Of a stretch of DNA of 64,000 bases, positions 8,029 to 15,838 are shown one piece after another. Source of the DNA: Polynucleobacter yangtzensis (GTDB lineage Bacteria; Pseudomonadota; Gammaproteobacteria; Burkholderiales; Burkholderiaceae); the NCBI RefSeq assembly GCF_001595965.1, contig NZ_LOJI01000035.1, positions 341,993 through 405,992 on the forward strand, written 5' to 3'. The notes under the pieces were generated by a model. It saw nothing but the letters and a program-made list of their open reading frames with translations. It did no database searches and was not told the origin of the DNA. The first letter of the stretch is position 1. Each line of letters opens with the position of its first letter. The translations under genes and the position numbers were made by a program.

Positions 8029-8934
8029 TCAGAAGACTTCAGGCACGTACATTTCAGGAGGTACTGGGCCCCTTAAATAATCTGGATTGTGTACGCGTGC
8101 AGGCAATGTAATCAGAGGATGATCAATTTCTTGATAAGGAATCTGACTTAGCAGGTGCGTTATACAGTTTAAGCGCGCCTTTTTCTTGTCATTGGCGGCT
8201 ACAACCCACCATGGCGCCTCTGGAATATGCGTACGCTCAAGCATGGTTTCTTTTGCCTTGGTATAAGCCTCCCAAAGCCTTCTAGCCTCTAAATCCATTG
8301 GACTCAATTTCCACTGCTTTAATGGATCATGAATACGCATCATGAAGCGGTTGTACTGTTCATCATCAGAAATAGAAAACCAGTATTTAATCAAGATAAT
8401 GCCGGAGCTAATCATCATTCGCTCAAGATCAGGAACGGTTCTTAAAAACTCCTCGTATTCGTAATCAGTACAAAACCCCATCACTCTCTCAACACCAGCA
8501 CGGTTGTACCAACTGCGATCGAATAGAACGATCTCACCGCCTGCGGGCAGATGGGAAATATATCTCTGGAAATACCACTGCGTCTTTTCACGTTCGTTGG
8601 GTGCTGGTAAAGCAACTACTTTGCAAACGCGTGGATTAAGACGCTGGGTAATGCGTTTGATGGCGCCACCCTTACCCGCAGAATCACGACCTTCAAATAG
8701 AACTGCAACCTTGAGCTTATTAGCCACCACCCAATCTTGTAGCTTTACCAGCTCGCCCTGAAGTCTAAAAAGCTCTTTGAAGTAAACATTGCGGGGGATT
8801 TGGGAACTTATACTACCATCAGGCGATAGGCGATCATCATCAAGCTCCATTTCAAGCTCTTCATCCATGCTGTCAAGAATCTCTTCTTGAGCACGGCGAT
8901 ACCACTCGGCCATCTCTTTATGCTTTGATGTCAT
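8029..8934 (-). CDS. ppk2: Polyphosphate kinase 2 family protein (PPK2-B)
   Basis: A 301-residue PPK2 with an extra acidic N-terminal segment (about residues 15-40, many Glu/Asp). Motifs are complete: Walker A GRDSAGKGG (82-90), YFQRYISHLP (121-130), Walker B FDRSWYNRAGVERVMGF (138-154), KQWKLSPMD. It is convergent with PPK2-A but clearly diverged from it, so the pair is not a recent tandem copy. It has its own Pho-type promoter (8961-8994) that overlaps the 3' end of the acyltransferase gene. Direction of catalysis (polyP synthesis or NTP regeneration) cannot be read from sequence. Confidence 0.94.
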   Translation of the reverse strand: MTSKHKEMAEWYRRAQEEILDSMDEELEMELDDDRLSPDGSISSQIPRNVYFKELFRLQGELVKLQDWVVANKLKVAVLFEGRDSAGKGGAIKRITQRLNPRVCKVVALPAPNEREKTQWYFQRYISHLPAGGEIVLFDRSWYNRAGVERVMGFCTDYEYEEFLRTVPDLERMMISSGIILIKYWFSISDDEQYNRFMMRIHDPLKQWKLSPMDLEARRLWEAYTKAKETMLERTHIPEAPWWVVAANDKKKARLNCITHLLSQIPYQEIDHPLITLPARVHNPDYLRGPVPPEMYVPEVF

Positions 8935-8960
8935 TAGCTTCCACTCCCTTTAGTGCACTC

Positions 8961-8994
8961 TTTATAGTGAGAAATGATGACATATTTATTACAT
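8961..8994 (-). promoter_or_regulatory. Pho-type promoter for PPK2-B
   Basis: On the minus strand ATGTAATAAATATGTCAT (8994 to 8977) is two Pho-box-like 7-mers at 11-bp period. It is followed by exactly 10 bases and then TATAAA (8966-8961), a good -10. The box overlaps the stop codon of the acyltransferase gene. The match to consensus is moderate (5 of 7 in each unit), but the spacing is exact. Confidence 0.6.
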
Positions 8995-9777
8995 CAAGCG
9001 CAGTTCAGCCTTTAAATGATCAGAAATAGCCTCCTGGCTATGCAAGGCAAGCCACTTGCGATCTCTAGATGCTTCTGGATGCCCTCCAGAGGGAGGTAAA
9101 AAGGTTAATTCAACGATTAATTGACGATCATTCAATATCTTAGCCATAGATTCAAGCAGTCCCATCTCCCCAACAAAGGCTGCCACATCGCTTCTTTCGC
9201 CAGACGCTGATGACCAATAGGAGATTGCTAAGGAATAGACGGGGACGCCAGCAATCACAGCAGATTCAAATAAATTTGGCCTGAATGGCAACACGGTCTC
9301 CCCTGGCGTGGAGGTGCCTTCAGGAAAAATGCAGACAGAATGAGATGCAAGAACTTTGCTTACATCTTCCGCAACTTTCTTCCCATGGCGAGCATTGTCT
9401 CGCTTAATAAACACGGTACCTAATTGCTTTGCCATCCAGCCAAAAATCGGCCACCCCTCTACGTCTGACTTTGCAACAAAACAAATAGGGTTAAAAGCAT
9501 TAATTACATGGATATCCATCCAAGAGATATGGTTCGAAGCAAGTAGGAATGGGGTATTTGGAAGAATCGATTGATTTTTTAACCTTAGCTCAATGCCAAA
9601 AATATTTAGTAATCTTTTTGACCAAGCCTGAATCAGCTTATCTTTTCTTTGTGGATCTGCAAAGGGAAACTTAAAAGCCAATGTAGCTAAGCCAGCGATC
9701 ACGTGAGCCCATACCAGAAACCAACACCAAGCTACTGATGTATTTCGCGATTGATTTGAGGAATGTTTCTTGCTCAT
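8989..9777 (-). CDS. Lysophospholipid/lyso-ornithine-lipid acyltransferase, PlsC family (OlsA-like candidate)
   Basis: A PlsC-type O-acyltransferase of 262 residues from ATG 9777. A TTG four codons upstream is possible but less natural. It has one or two N-terminal hydrophobic segments (16-38), the catalytic NHISWMD motif (His83, Asp88), VAKSDVEGWPIFGW (101-114) and FPEGTST (151-157). It transfers an acyl group to a lysolipid at the inner membrane. It lies divergently next to the plcP-agt-dgkA-olsB operon, so the OlsA step of ornithine-lipid synthesis is a reasonable guess. Ordinary 1-acyl-glycerol-3-phosphate acyltransferase activity cannot be excluded. I saw no Pho box in its own direction. 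Confidence 0.8.
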   Translation of the reverse strand: MSKKHSSNQSRNTSVAWCWFLVWAHVIAGLATLAFKFPFADPQRKDKLIQAWSKRLLNIFGIELRLKNQSILPNTPFLLASNHISWMDIHVINAFNPICFVAKSDVEGWPIFGWMAKQLGTVFIKRDNARHGKKVAEDVSKVLASHSVCIFPEGTSTPGETVLPFRPNLFESAVIAGVPVYSLAISYWSSASGERSDVAAFVGEMGLLESMAKILNDRQLIVELTFLPPSGGHPEASRDRKWLALHSQEAISDHLKAELRLM

Positions 9778-9817
9778 ATGGACTAGCAATATAAATCAAA
9801 TTCCAAAAATAATTGCA

Positions 9818-9873
9818 TCGTCATAAAACTGCCTCAGAACTGTCATGCTGCTTTCACACTCTGTTGGCTTAAT
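9818..9873 (+). promoter_or_regulatory. Tandem Pho boxes and -10 for the plcP operon
   Basis: Four 7-mers follow each other at exact 11-bp steps: TCGTCAT (9818), CTGCCTC (9829), CTGTCAT (9840), CTTTCAC (9851). Each matches CTGTCAT/C at 5 to 7 positions. Ten bases after the last comes CTTAAT (9868-9873), a 4/6 match to TATAAT. The start of transcription should fall near 9880, at or just before the first ATG, so the mRNA may be (nearly) leaderless. Confidence 0.8.
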
Positions 9874-9881
9874 ACTGTTTC

Positions 9882-10691
9882 ATGATGCATTACAAAGCTA
9901 TCTGGATTTCAGATGTACACCTGGGAACATCGGGGTGTCAGGCAAACTACCTTCTAGATTTCTTAAAACACAATGAAGCAGAGAAATTCTATCTGGTAGG
10001 CGACATTATTGATGGCTGGAGACTTAAGAAGTCTTTCTATTGGCCTCAATCACACAATGACGTAGTACAAAAACTCCTGCGTAAGGCACGCAAAGGCAGT
10101 GAGGTTATATACGTTCCCGGAAATCATGACGAAAGCGCCAGACAATTTTTTGGGCTTTCGTTTGGTGATGTCAAGGTAGTTGAAGAGGTAATCCATACAA
10201 CCGTGGATGGTAGAAAGCTATGGGTAACCCATGGCGATCAATTTGATGGAGTGATGCAATACGCCAAGTGGCTTGCCTATGTTGGCGACACTATGTATTC
10301 ATTCATTCTTTACGTAAACCGCTACTTCAATATGCTCCGCGCCAAGATGGGCTTGCAATATTGGTCTCTATCCCAATACCTCAAGCACCAGGTGAAAAAC
10401 GCAGTTAGCTACATCGCAGACTTTGAACACATTATGGCCAGAGAAGCACGTCTAAGAGGCTGTGATGGGGTTGTTTGTGGCCATATTCACAAAGCAGAAA
10501 TCCGTGAGATCGATGGCTTGTTGTATTGCAACGATGGTGATTGGGTTGAAAGCCTTACCGCCCTGGTTGAGACACAAACTGGTGAACTCAAAATCATTTA
10601 CTGGACGCACATCAAAGGCGAGCCAGTTGAAGTCATTCAAACTTCCCTTCCACCCGCTATTGAATCAATTATTAAAGAGGCTGCGCTATGA
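9882..10691 (+). CDS. plcP: PlcP-like phospholipase C (calcineurin-type metallophosphatase, COG2908)
   Basis: The 269-residue metallophosphatase shows all metal-site motifs: DVHLG (11-15), GDIIDGW (40-46), GNHDE (80-84), THGDQFD (116-122) and GHIHKAE (about 196-202). It belongs to the UDP-2,3-diacylglucosamine diphosphatase-like group. The PhoB-controlled member next to a glycosyltransferase is PlcP, which removes phospholipid head groups to give diacylglycerol in phosphate-starved bacteria. Tandem Pho boxes and the 4-base overlap with the agt start support PlcP over LpxH. ATG occurs twice at the start (9882 and 9885). The PlcP assignment is from context plus family. Confidence 0.8.
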   Translation: MMHYKAIWISDVHLGTSGCQANYLLDFLKHNEAEKFYLVGDIIDGWRLKKSFYWPQSHNDVVQKLLRKARKGSEVIYVPGNHDESARQFFGLSFGDVKVVEEVIHTTVDGRKLWVTHGDQFDGVMQYAKWLAYVGDTMYSFILYVNRYFNMLRAKMGLQYWSLSQYLKHQVKNAVSYIADFEHIMAREARLRGCDGVVCGHIHKAEIREIDGLLYCNDGDWVESLTALVETQTGELKIIYWTHIKGEPVEVIQTSLPPAIESIIKEAAL

Positions 10692-11716
10692 AAATTATGA
10701 TCATTACTGATGCATGGGATCCACAAGTGAACGGTGTTGTCCGCACCCTTAAGCAAACCCGTGCAGAATTAATTGCCATGGGTCATGAAGTAGAGATGAT
10801 CACCCCCACTGGTTTTAAATCAATTCCGTGCCCAACCTATCCTGATATCGCCTTATCCCTTTTCCCGGGAAAAGAGGTAGCACGTCGAATTAAAGAGTTT
10901 GCACCTGATGCCATGCATATCGCCACCGAAGGTCCATTAGGATTATCTGCTCGCGCCTATGCAGTAAAAAATCACCTCCCCTTTTCTACCGCATATCACA
11001 CCCGCTTCCCTGAATACGTCAAGGCACGTACCGGAATCCCTTTAAGCATTACCTATGCATTTATTCGTTGGTTTCATGGTCCATCTATGGCAGTCATGGC
11101 ACCAACCATTGTGGTTAAAGACGATCTCGAAAAATTTGGACTCAAGAATGTAGTTCTGTGGTCACGTGGTGTGGATCTCGACATTTTTAAGATGCAGGAT
11201 TCAAAGGCTCTTAATACCGCTCACCCAATCTTCTTATATGTAGGGCGTGTAGCTGTTGAAAAAAATATCAATGCATTTTTAGAAATTGATTTACCAGGTT
11301 CGAAGTGGGTGGTAGGAGACGGACCAGCTCTGGCTGGAATAAAGGAAAAATATCCAGAAGTGAACTATCTAGGCGTCTTACAGCAACATGAGCTGGCAAA
11401 AGTGTATGCAGCTGCAGATGTGTTTGTATTTCCAAGTAAGACCGACACGTTTGGTCTAGTTTTATTAGAAGCAATGGCATGCGGTACGCCTGTGGCAGCT
11501 TATCCAGTCACGGGTCCTATCGATGTACTAGGAAATTCAAATTCAGGTGCAATGAATGAAGATCTACGAGAGGCTTGCATGCAGGCACTCAAGATTCCAC
11601 GTGAGGTAGCACGTGCCCATGCTGAGAAATTTTCATGGCGTGCGGCTTCCGAACAATTTGCACAGCATCTGAAGCCTGTACCAACGCCAGAAGTTCACGT
11701 CACTGCATTAGCTTAA
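10688..11716 (+). CDS. agt: GT4 glycosyltransferase, probable diacylglycerol glycosyltransferase (Agt-like)
   Basis: The 342-residue GT-B enzyme of family GT4 has the N-terminal DAWDPQVNGVVRTL motif (8-21), a GRVAVEKNI sugar-nucleotide region and the C-terminal TDTFGLVLLEAMACGTPV motif typical of SqdX/Agt/MgtA-like lipid glycosyltransferases. Its start overlaps the plcP stop (ATGA), so the enzyme that makes diacylglycerol and the one that would glycosylate it are made together. Expected product: glycosyl- or glucuronosyl-diacylglycerol, replacing phospholipids. The sugar donor cannot be read from sequence. Confidence 0.8.
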   Translation: MKIMIITDAWDPQVNGVVRTLKQTRAELIAMGHEVEMITPTGFKSIPCPTYPDIALSLFPGKEVARRIKEFAPDAMHIATEGPLGLSARAYAVKNHLPFSTAYHTRFPEYVKARTGIPLSITYAFIRWFHGPSMAVMAPTIVVKDDLEKFGLKNVVLWSRGVDLDIFKMQDSKALNTAHPIFLYVGRVAVEKNINAFLEIDLPGSKWVVGDGPALAGIKEKYPEVNYLGVLQQHELAKVYAAADVFVFPSKTDTFGLVLLEAMACGTPVAAYPVTGPIDVLGNSNSGAMNEDLREACMQALKIPREVARAHAEKFSWRAASEQFAQHLKPVPTPEVHVTALA

Positions 11717-11728
11717 AGAAAGTTATTT

Positions 11729-12133
11729 GTGAACTTCCCTTACCACGTTGACCAAAACCCACACAAGGGCAACCGAGGTCTCACTAGAGCATGGCATGCT
11801 GCTAAGAACTCATGGTGCGGATTGGTATACGCCTTCCGAGAAGAAAGCGCTTTTCGACAAGAGCTTACCCTGCTTGTATTACTAACGCCCATTGCATTTG
11901 CATTACCAATATCGCTTTTAGAAAAGTCGCTTCTAGTCTCTTCTCTGGTAATGGTGCTCGTCATTGAACTACTGAATTCCAGTGTAGAGGCGGCGATAGA
12001 TCGAATTTCTTTTGAGCACCACGATCTTTCCAAGCGCGCAAAAGATTTTGGTAGCGCCGCCGTCATGCTTGCCCTCGTTGTGGCAGCGCTACTCTGGATT
12101 GCGGTCTGCAGTCCTTTGATTCTTAGTCTCTAA
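11729..12133 (+). CDS. dgkA: Diacylglycerol kinase DgkA
   Basis: A 134-residue integral membrane kinase with the DgkA layout: the amphipathic N-terminal region with KGNRGLTRAWHAAKNS, the EESAFRQE segment (about 37-45), three transmembrane helices and the catalytic ELLNSSVEAAIDR motif. It phosphorylates diacylglycerol to phosphatidic acid with ATP. Start is GTG 11729, 12 bases after agt, with AAAGAAAG upstream. Its place between agt and olsB suggests it sends leftover diacylglycerol from PlcP back to phosphatidic acid. That is inference; DgkA is more often found outside such operons. Confidence 0.92.
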   Translation: MNFPYHVDQNPHKGNRGLTRAWHAAKNSWCGLVYAFREESAFRQELTLLVLLTPIAFALPISLLEKSLLVSSLVMVLVIELLNSSVEAAIDRISFEHHDLSKRAKDFGSAAVMLALVVAALLWIAVCSPLILSL

Positions 12134-12173
12134 ATGAGCTATCTACCCAACTATTTAATTAATAAGGCCAGCC

Positions 12174-13097
12174 ATGTCTGATATTCCCAACCCAATCGGC
12201 TCATTTGAGATTTTCGCCCCTAAGAAAATTAAAGCGCTCAAAAGAAAAAAGCCCAATGCATTCACAAAACTTTCTAAAAAAATTGCTAAGAAACTATTTG
12301 GAAAGAAGTTTGTTACCAAGACAAGGGCTGAACTCAGAGAGCCGATAATAACCCCTCCGGTACAGCTTGATAAGCCTAAAAAACCTGCATTTCAGATTGT
12401 TTGGGCAAGTACTCTAGGTGAAATTAAAGAGGCGCAAAGATTACGCTACAAAGTATTTGCCGAAGAGATGGGAGCGAACCTGGCGATGAATGCAGAAGGT
12501 CTCGATGTTGATGAATTTGATACTTATTGCGACCATCTATTAATTCGTGATCAAGATACTCTAAAGGTCGTAGGCACCTACCGCGTCCTGCCACCACATA
12601 AGGCCCAAGAAATAGGACGTCTCTATTCTGATTCTGAGTTTGACTTATCTCGCATCAATCACCTACGCCCTAAATTAGTTGAGCTAGGAAGATCCTGTGT
12701 TCATCAAGACTACCGCTCCGGCGCCGTGATTATGGCCCTATGGAGTGGCTTGGCTCAGTACATGCAAAAGAATGGCTACGAAATTATGTTGGGATGCGCC
12801 AGCATCCCCATGGCTGATGGCGGACACTTTGCAGCGAGCCTTTATAACTCACTCGGCAATGATCAAATGGCGCCTACAGAGTTCCACGCCTTTCCACGCT
12901 TGCCTTTGCCTTTAGATAAGCTTAATGGTGGCTTGGATGTACAGCCTCCTCCTTTGATTAAGGGTTACCTCAAGCTTGGCGCTAAAATTTGCAGTGCCCC
13001 TGCTTGGGATCCAGACTTTAATACCGCTGATCTATTAACAATGCTGCGACTTTCTGAAATCAACCCACGATATGCGAAGCACTTCTTAGGCTTATAA
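12174..13097 (+). CDS. olsB: OlsB-like GNAT N-acyltransferase (ornithine lipid synthesis candidate)
   Basis: A 307-residue protein. Residues about 75-250 are the GNAT-like N-acyltransferase domain of the OlsB/hemolysin-type family: RLRYKVFAEEMG (89-100), VVGTYRVLPP (132-141), and LGRSCVHQDYRSGAVIMALW (171-190). The family N-acylates ornithine (or similar amines) with a 3-hydroxyacyl-ACP to give lyso-ornithine lipid. Residues 17-50 are an unusual polybasic extension with about 15 lysines, not part of the domain. It is the last gene of the Pho-controlled operon and is followed by a strong terminator. Substrate is inferred; other amino-acid lipids are possible. Confidence 0.75.
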   Translation: MSDIPNPIGSFEIFAPKKIKALKRKKPNAFTKLSKKIAKKLFGKKFVTKTRAELREPIITPPVQLDKPKKPAFQIVWASTLGEIKEAQRLRYKVFAEEMGANLAMNAEGLDVDEFDTYCDHLLIRDQDTLKVVGTYRVLPPHKAQEIGRLYSDSEFDLSRINHLRPKLVELGRSCVHQDYRSGAVIMALWSGLAQYMQKNGYEIMLGCASIPMADGGHFAASLYNSLGNDQMAPTEFHAFPRLPLPLDKLNGGLDVQPPPLIKGYLKLGAKICSAPAWDPDFNTADLLTMLRLSEINPRYAKHFLGL

Positions 13098-13120
13098 ATT
13101 CAGCGTAGCATGAGTTAAAC

Positions 13121-13151
13121 AAAAAGCCACTTCAAATCGAAGTGGCTTTTT
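13121..13151. terminator. Bidirectional terminator between olsB and ppx
   Basis: AAAAAGCCACTTC (13121-13133) and GAAGTGGCTTTTT (13139-13151) form a perfect 13-bp stem with a 5-base loop. A and T runs on both sides let it work for the plcP-olsB operon and for the convergent ppx gene. Confidence 0.92.
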
Positions 13152-13168
13152 ACTGCCTAATGAAAAGC

Positions 13169-14743
13169 TTACTTAAAGCTCACTTGATAAGAACGACCAA
13201 CTCTCTCCCACTCTGCAGCCTCTTTTAAAAGACTAAATTCTGTCAAAGGGTGTTCATCAGCCCACTCTTTTGACAGACTTACCAAATACGAGCCATCATG
13301 CTCAGAAACTTTTACTTTAGGGAGGCTGATATCACTACGTCCACGGCAGAGTACTTGAGCCAAGCGTAAACAAAAAAGCATGCGCCAGTCTTCAAAGCCG
13401 TGATTATTGGCTAACTTGCCAAGCTTACCGGTATGACCGATCAATAGCGCAGCAAGCCTTGCCTGGTCGTTCTTAGAGAATCCAGGCATATCTGCATTAC
13501 CCGCTATATAGGCAGAGTGCTTGTGATACCCGTTATGGGAGATTGACAATCCAATCTCATGGAGATTAGCGGCCCACTGTAATAGTGCAACATTATCAGC
13601 CCTACTTTCAGATTGAGGTTTAGGTAATTGCTGGAGAAAATCTGCTGCTAACTTACCTACTCTGTCTGCTTGCTCACGATCAACTGCATATCGTTGCATA
13701 AATTGCTCTACAGTGACATAGCGCATGTCATGATGTTGAGAACGGCCAAGTAAGTCATATAAAACACCACTTCGTAAAGCGGCATCTGTCACTTCCATTT
13801 CTTCAATACCTAATTCATCGAAGGCGGCCAGCATAATCGCTAAACCTCCGGGCCATACGGCTCTTCTATCATCCTTCAATCCCTCAAGCTCAACTTGATT
13901 TACATGTTCATACTTCAGGAGATGCTTTTTAAGATTCTTCAAGCCTTCGCGAGTGATAAGTCCGCTTGTGCCATTGACGCGACCCATGGTTAAACCATCA
14001 TCATGTCTATTGAAATTATTAGTCGCAATTAGATCTGCTAAAGCCCTGGCAGTTCCAGAGGATCCAATGACTTGCTTCCAGCCGCTTTTTAAATAAGCGC
14101 CTGAAATGACTTGTATTTCACGACGAGCTGCCAACTCAGCCTCTTTAAAGGCATGCGCATCGATATTCCCTTTAGGGAAAAAACGCAGACTATGTGATAC
14201 ACAGCCAATATAAAGACTCTCCATTAACTTTGGCTCATAGCCCTTGCCAATAATAAATTCGGTTGAACCTCCACCAATATCGATGACCAATCTATTGCCC
14301 TGAACAGCCTGAACCTCATGCGCAGCTCCGATATAAATCAGGCGCGCCTCTTCGACACCCGCAATCACTTCAATCGGAAATCCCAATGCCGCCTGTGCAT
14401 CCTCCACAAATTGCGGGGCATTTTTTGCAACCCGCAAAGTATTGGTAGCAACTGCTCGAACATTAGAAGGATCAAACCCCCTAATTCGCTCTCCAAATCG
14501 CCTAATAGCAACTAAGCCGCGCTGGTAGGCATCGTTGCCAAGTAACTTATTTTCCGTCAGGCCGGCTGCCAAACGAACTGTTTCGCGGAGAGTATCTATG
14601 GGGCGCAATTGGGTACCCGAGGTGGTATTTACCGCCTGAGCGACTAACATACGAAAGCTATTGGATCCTAAATCGACAGCAGCAACAAGCTCTGCGGAGT
14701 TTATTAAAGGATCTACGGGATTAATTGCCAAAATGTTCCTCAA
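13169..14743 (-). CDS. ppx: Exopolyphosphatase (Ppx/GppA family)
   Basis: A 524-residue ASKHA-fold phosphatase. N-terminal AVDLGSNSFRMLVA (about 23-36) is phosphate-loop 1; VIDIGGGSTEFIIG (about 152-165) is loop 2; SGTARALADL follows. The C-terminal half (about 320-500) is the HD-like helical region with ALLIGHTGK. It removes phosphate from polyphosphate ends; pppGpp hydrolysis is also possible for this family. It has its own Pho-type promoter (14770-14803). That points to polyP breakdown during phosphate hunger, the reverse of the nearby PPK2 enzymes. Confidence 0.92.
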   Translation of the reverse strand: MRNILAINPVDPLINSAELVAAVDLGSNSFRMLVAQAVNTTSGTQLRPIDTLRETVRLAAGLTENKLLGNDAYQRGLVAIRRFGERIRGFDPSNVRAVATNTLRVAKNAPQFVEDAQAALGFPIEVIAGVEEARLIYIGAAHEVQAVQGNRLVIDIGGGSTEFIIGKGYEPKLMESLYIGCVSHSLRFFPKGNIDAHAFKEAELAARREIQVISGAYLKSGWKQVIGSSGTARALADLIATNNFNRHDDGLTMGRVNGTSGLITREGLKNLKKHLLKYEHVNQVELEGLKDDRRAVWPGGLAIMLAAFDELGIEEMEVTDAALRSGVLYDLLGRSQHHDMRYVTVEQFMQRYAVDREQADRVGKLAADFLQQLPKPQSESRADNVALLQWAANLHEIGLSISHNGYHKHSAYIAGNADMPGFSKNDQARLAALLIGHTGKLGKLANNHGFEDWRMLFCLRLAQVLCRGRSDISLPKVKVSEHDGSYLVSLSKEWADEHPLTEFSLLKEAAEWERVGRSYQVSFK

Positions 14744-14769
14744 TATTGATTGCTGCGCTAATTATGTCT

Positions 14770-14803
14770 ATTTTATGTAAAAACAATGACATATTCATGA
14801 AAT
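14770..14803 (-). promoter_or_regulatory. Pho-type promoter for ppx
   Basis: On the minus strand ATTTCATGAATATGTCAT (14803 to 14786) is followed by 10 bases and then TAAAAT (14775-14770). The two 7-mers match consensus at 5 of 7 each. The -10 lies 26 bases before the ppx ATG, leaving a short leader. Confidence 0.6.
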
Positions 14804-14842
14804 GCACAGCAATGCCCTGTATATAGGGCGCGGAACCTTGGT

Positions 14843-15070
14843 CTAAGCTGCTAAATTTTGCTCTGAACTAGAACAATCGCGGTTACCAAAGCTGCATAAA
14901 ATACAGCAATCCCCTGATTTAGGCTTCAAAATTGCACTGCATGATCTGCAACGATAAAAATGCTGGGCACCCTCTTCGGAAGTAATGATCTCTGAGGTCT
15001 GGCAATGAGGGCAAGTCACAGTAGCTTGCGGATATTGGATAGTCTTATTCACAATCAAATATTGAAGCAA
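14843..15070 (-). CDS. GDCC-motif small zinc-finger protein
   Basis: A small Cys-rich protein with CPHC, CRSC and the GDCCILCSFGNRDC signature near the C-terminus. The latter corresponds to the 'GDCCVxC domain (seleno)protein' family, here with Cys throughout and no UGA. Eight cysteines suggest metal binding; function is unknown. The start is uncertain: TTG 15070 gives 75 residues, while GTG 15052 gives 69 and places the zinc ribbon closer to the N-terminus as in relatives. A TTGACA motif lies just upstream, so a later start is possible. It lies 43 bases downstream of mgtC on the same strand. Confidence 0.6.
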   Translation of the reverse strand: MLQYLIVNKTIQYPQATVTCPHCQTSEIITSEEGAQHFYRCRSCSAILKPKSGDCCILCSFGNRDCSSSEQNLAA

Positions 15071-15113
15071 GATTGTGTCAATAGTGTGTCAAATTCAATT
15101 GAACCAAAGACCA

Positions 15114-15830
15114 TTAATCTGTTGTGCTTGGGCTCCAGAAGGCCTGGGATACAAACTCTTGATCAGCAATTTTTGCAATTAGTCGATCCATTTCATCCCC
15201 ATCTACGGCTGAGGCAGTTAATACCGCCTGAATTTCGACGTCATCGCTGCCAAATTGATGCACTTCAACATCTTGCGTTTGATAACCTGCCCCCTCTAAA
15301 GTCTTTATGAATTGCTTTAGCGCCTGTTTTTGCGCATGCTTTGGGGTAATGATGTAAACCGAGTTTGTCACTTCAACGGAGATGGTGTCTAGAGGTTGGC
15401 GGTTAATAAAGGTCACCACAGGTCGCAAAAGAGTATTGGCCGCTAATACGAATATGGTTGCCAACCCAGCTTCCAAAATCAAGTCGGCGCCAGCACAAGC
15501 GCCTACCGCACCGGAGGCCCATAAAGTAGCTGCCGTATTTATCCCTCGGACATTCCCCTCTTCGCGCATGATAACGCCCGCCCCCAGAAAGCCGATACCC
15601 GAAACCACATAGGCCATGACATGGACGGCACCTTCATGACCGGTAAGTCTATTGGCCGCATCCACAAAGATCGCCGCCCCGATAGCCACCAAAATATTCG
15701 TTCTTAAACCTGCAGTTCGTTGGCGATATTGACGCTCTAGCCCAATTAATCCACCAAAGAAAAATGCAGCCGTTAGGCTGATTGCAGTATCGGCTAACGA
15801 TACATAGTTAATGTTGTTCGTAAATTCCAT
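15114..15830 (-). CDS. mgtC: MgtC/SapB family membrane protein with C-terminal ACT-like domain
   Basis: A 238-residue protein: four to five transmembrane helices in residues 15-140 with the MgtC core (GGLIGLERQYRQRTAGLRTNIL begins it, then GIGFLGAGVIMRE and NTAATLWASGAVGA), then a soluble domain (about 150-225) like the ACT-type C-terminus of Salmonella MgtC. MgtC proteins act in low-Mg2+ survival and inhibit F-ATPase. Salmonella MgtC is also reported to act through PhoR on phosphate uptake. It starts 8 bases after the alkaline phosphatase stop, so it shares that Pho-type promoter. Confidence 0.88.
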   Translation of the reverse strand: MEFTNNINYVSLADTAISLTAAFFFGGLIGLERQYRQRTAGLRTNILVAIGAAIFVDAANRLTGHEGAVHVMAYVVSGIGFLGAGVIMREEGNVRGINTAATLWASGAVGACAGADLILEAGLATIFVLAANTLLRPVVTFINRQPLDTISVEVTNSVYIITPKHAQKQALKQFIKTLEGAGYQTQDVEVHQFGSDDVEIQAVLTASAVDGDEMDRLIAKIADQEFVSQAFWSPSTTD

Positions 15831-15838
15831 AGAGCGAT

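Noticed and set aside
9778..9846. Pho control of the divergent PlsC-type gene
   Set aside because: The Pho 7-mers point toward plcP, and no CTGTCAT-like repeat is seen in the minus-strand direction.
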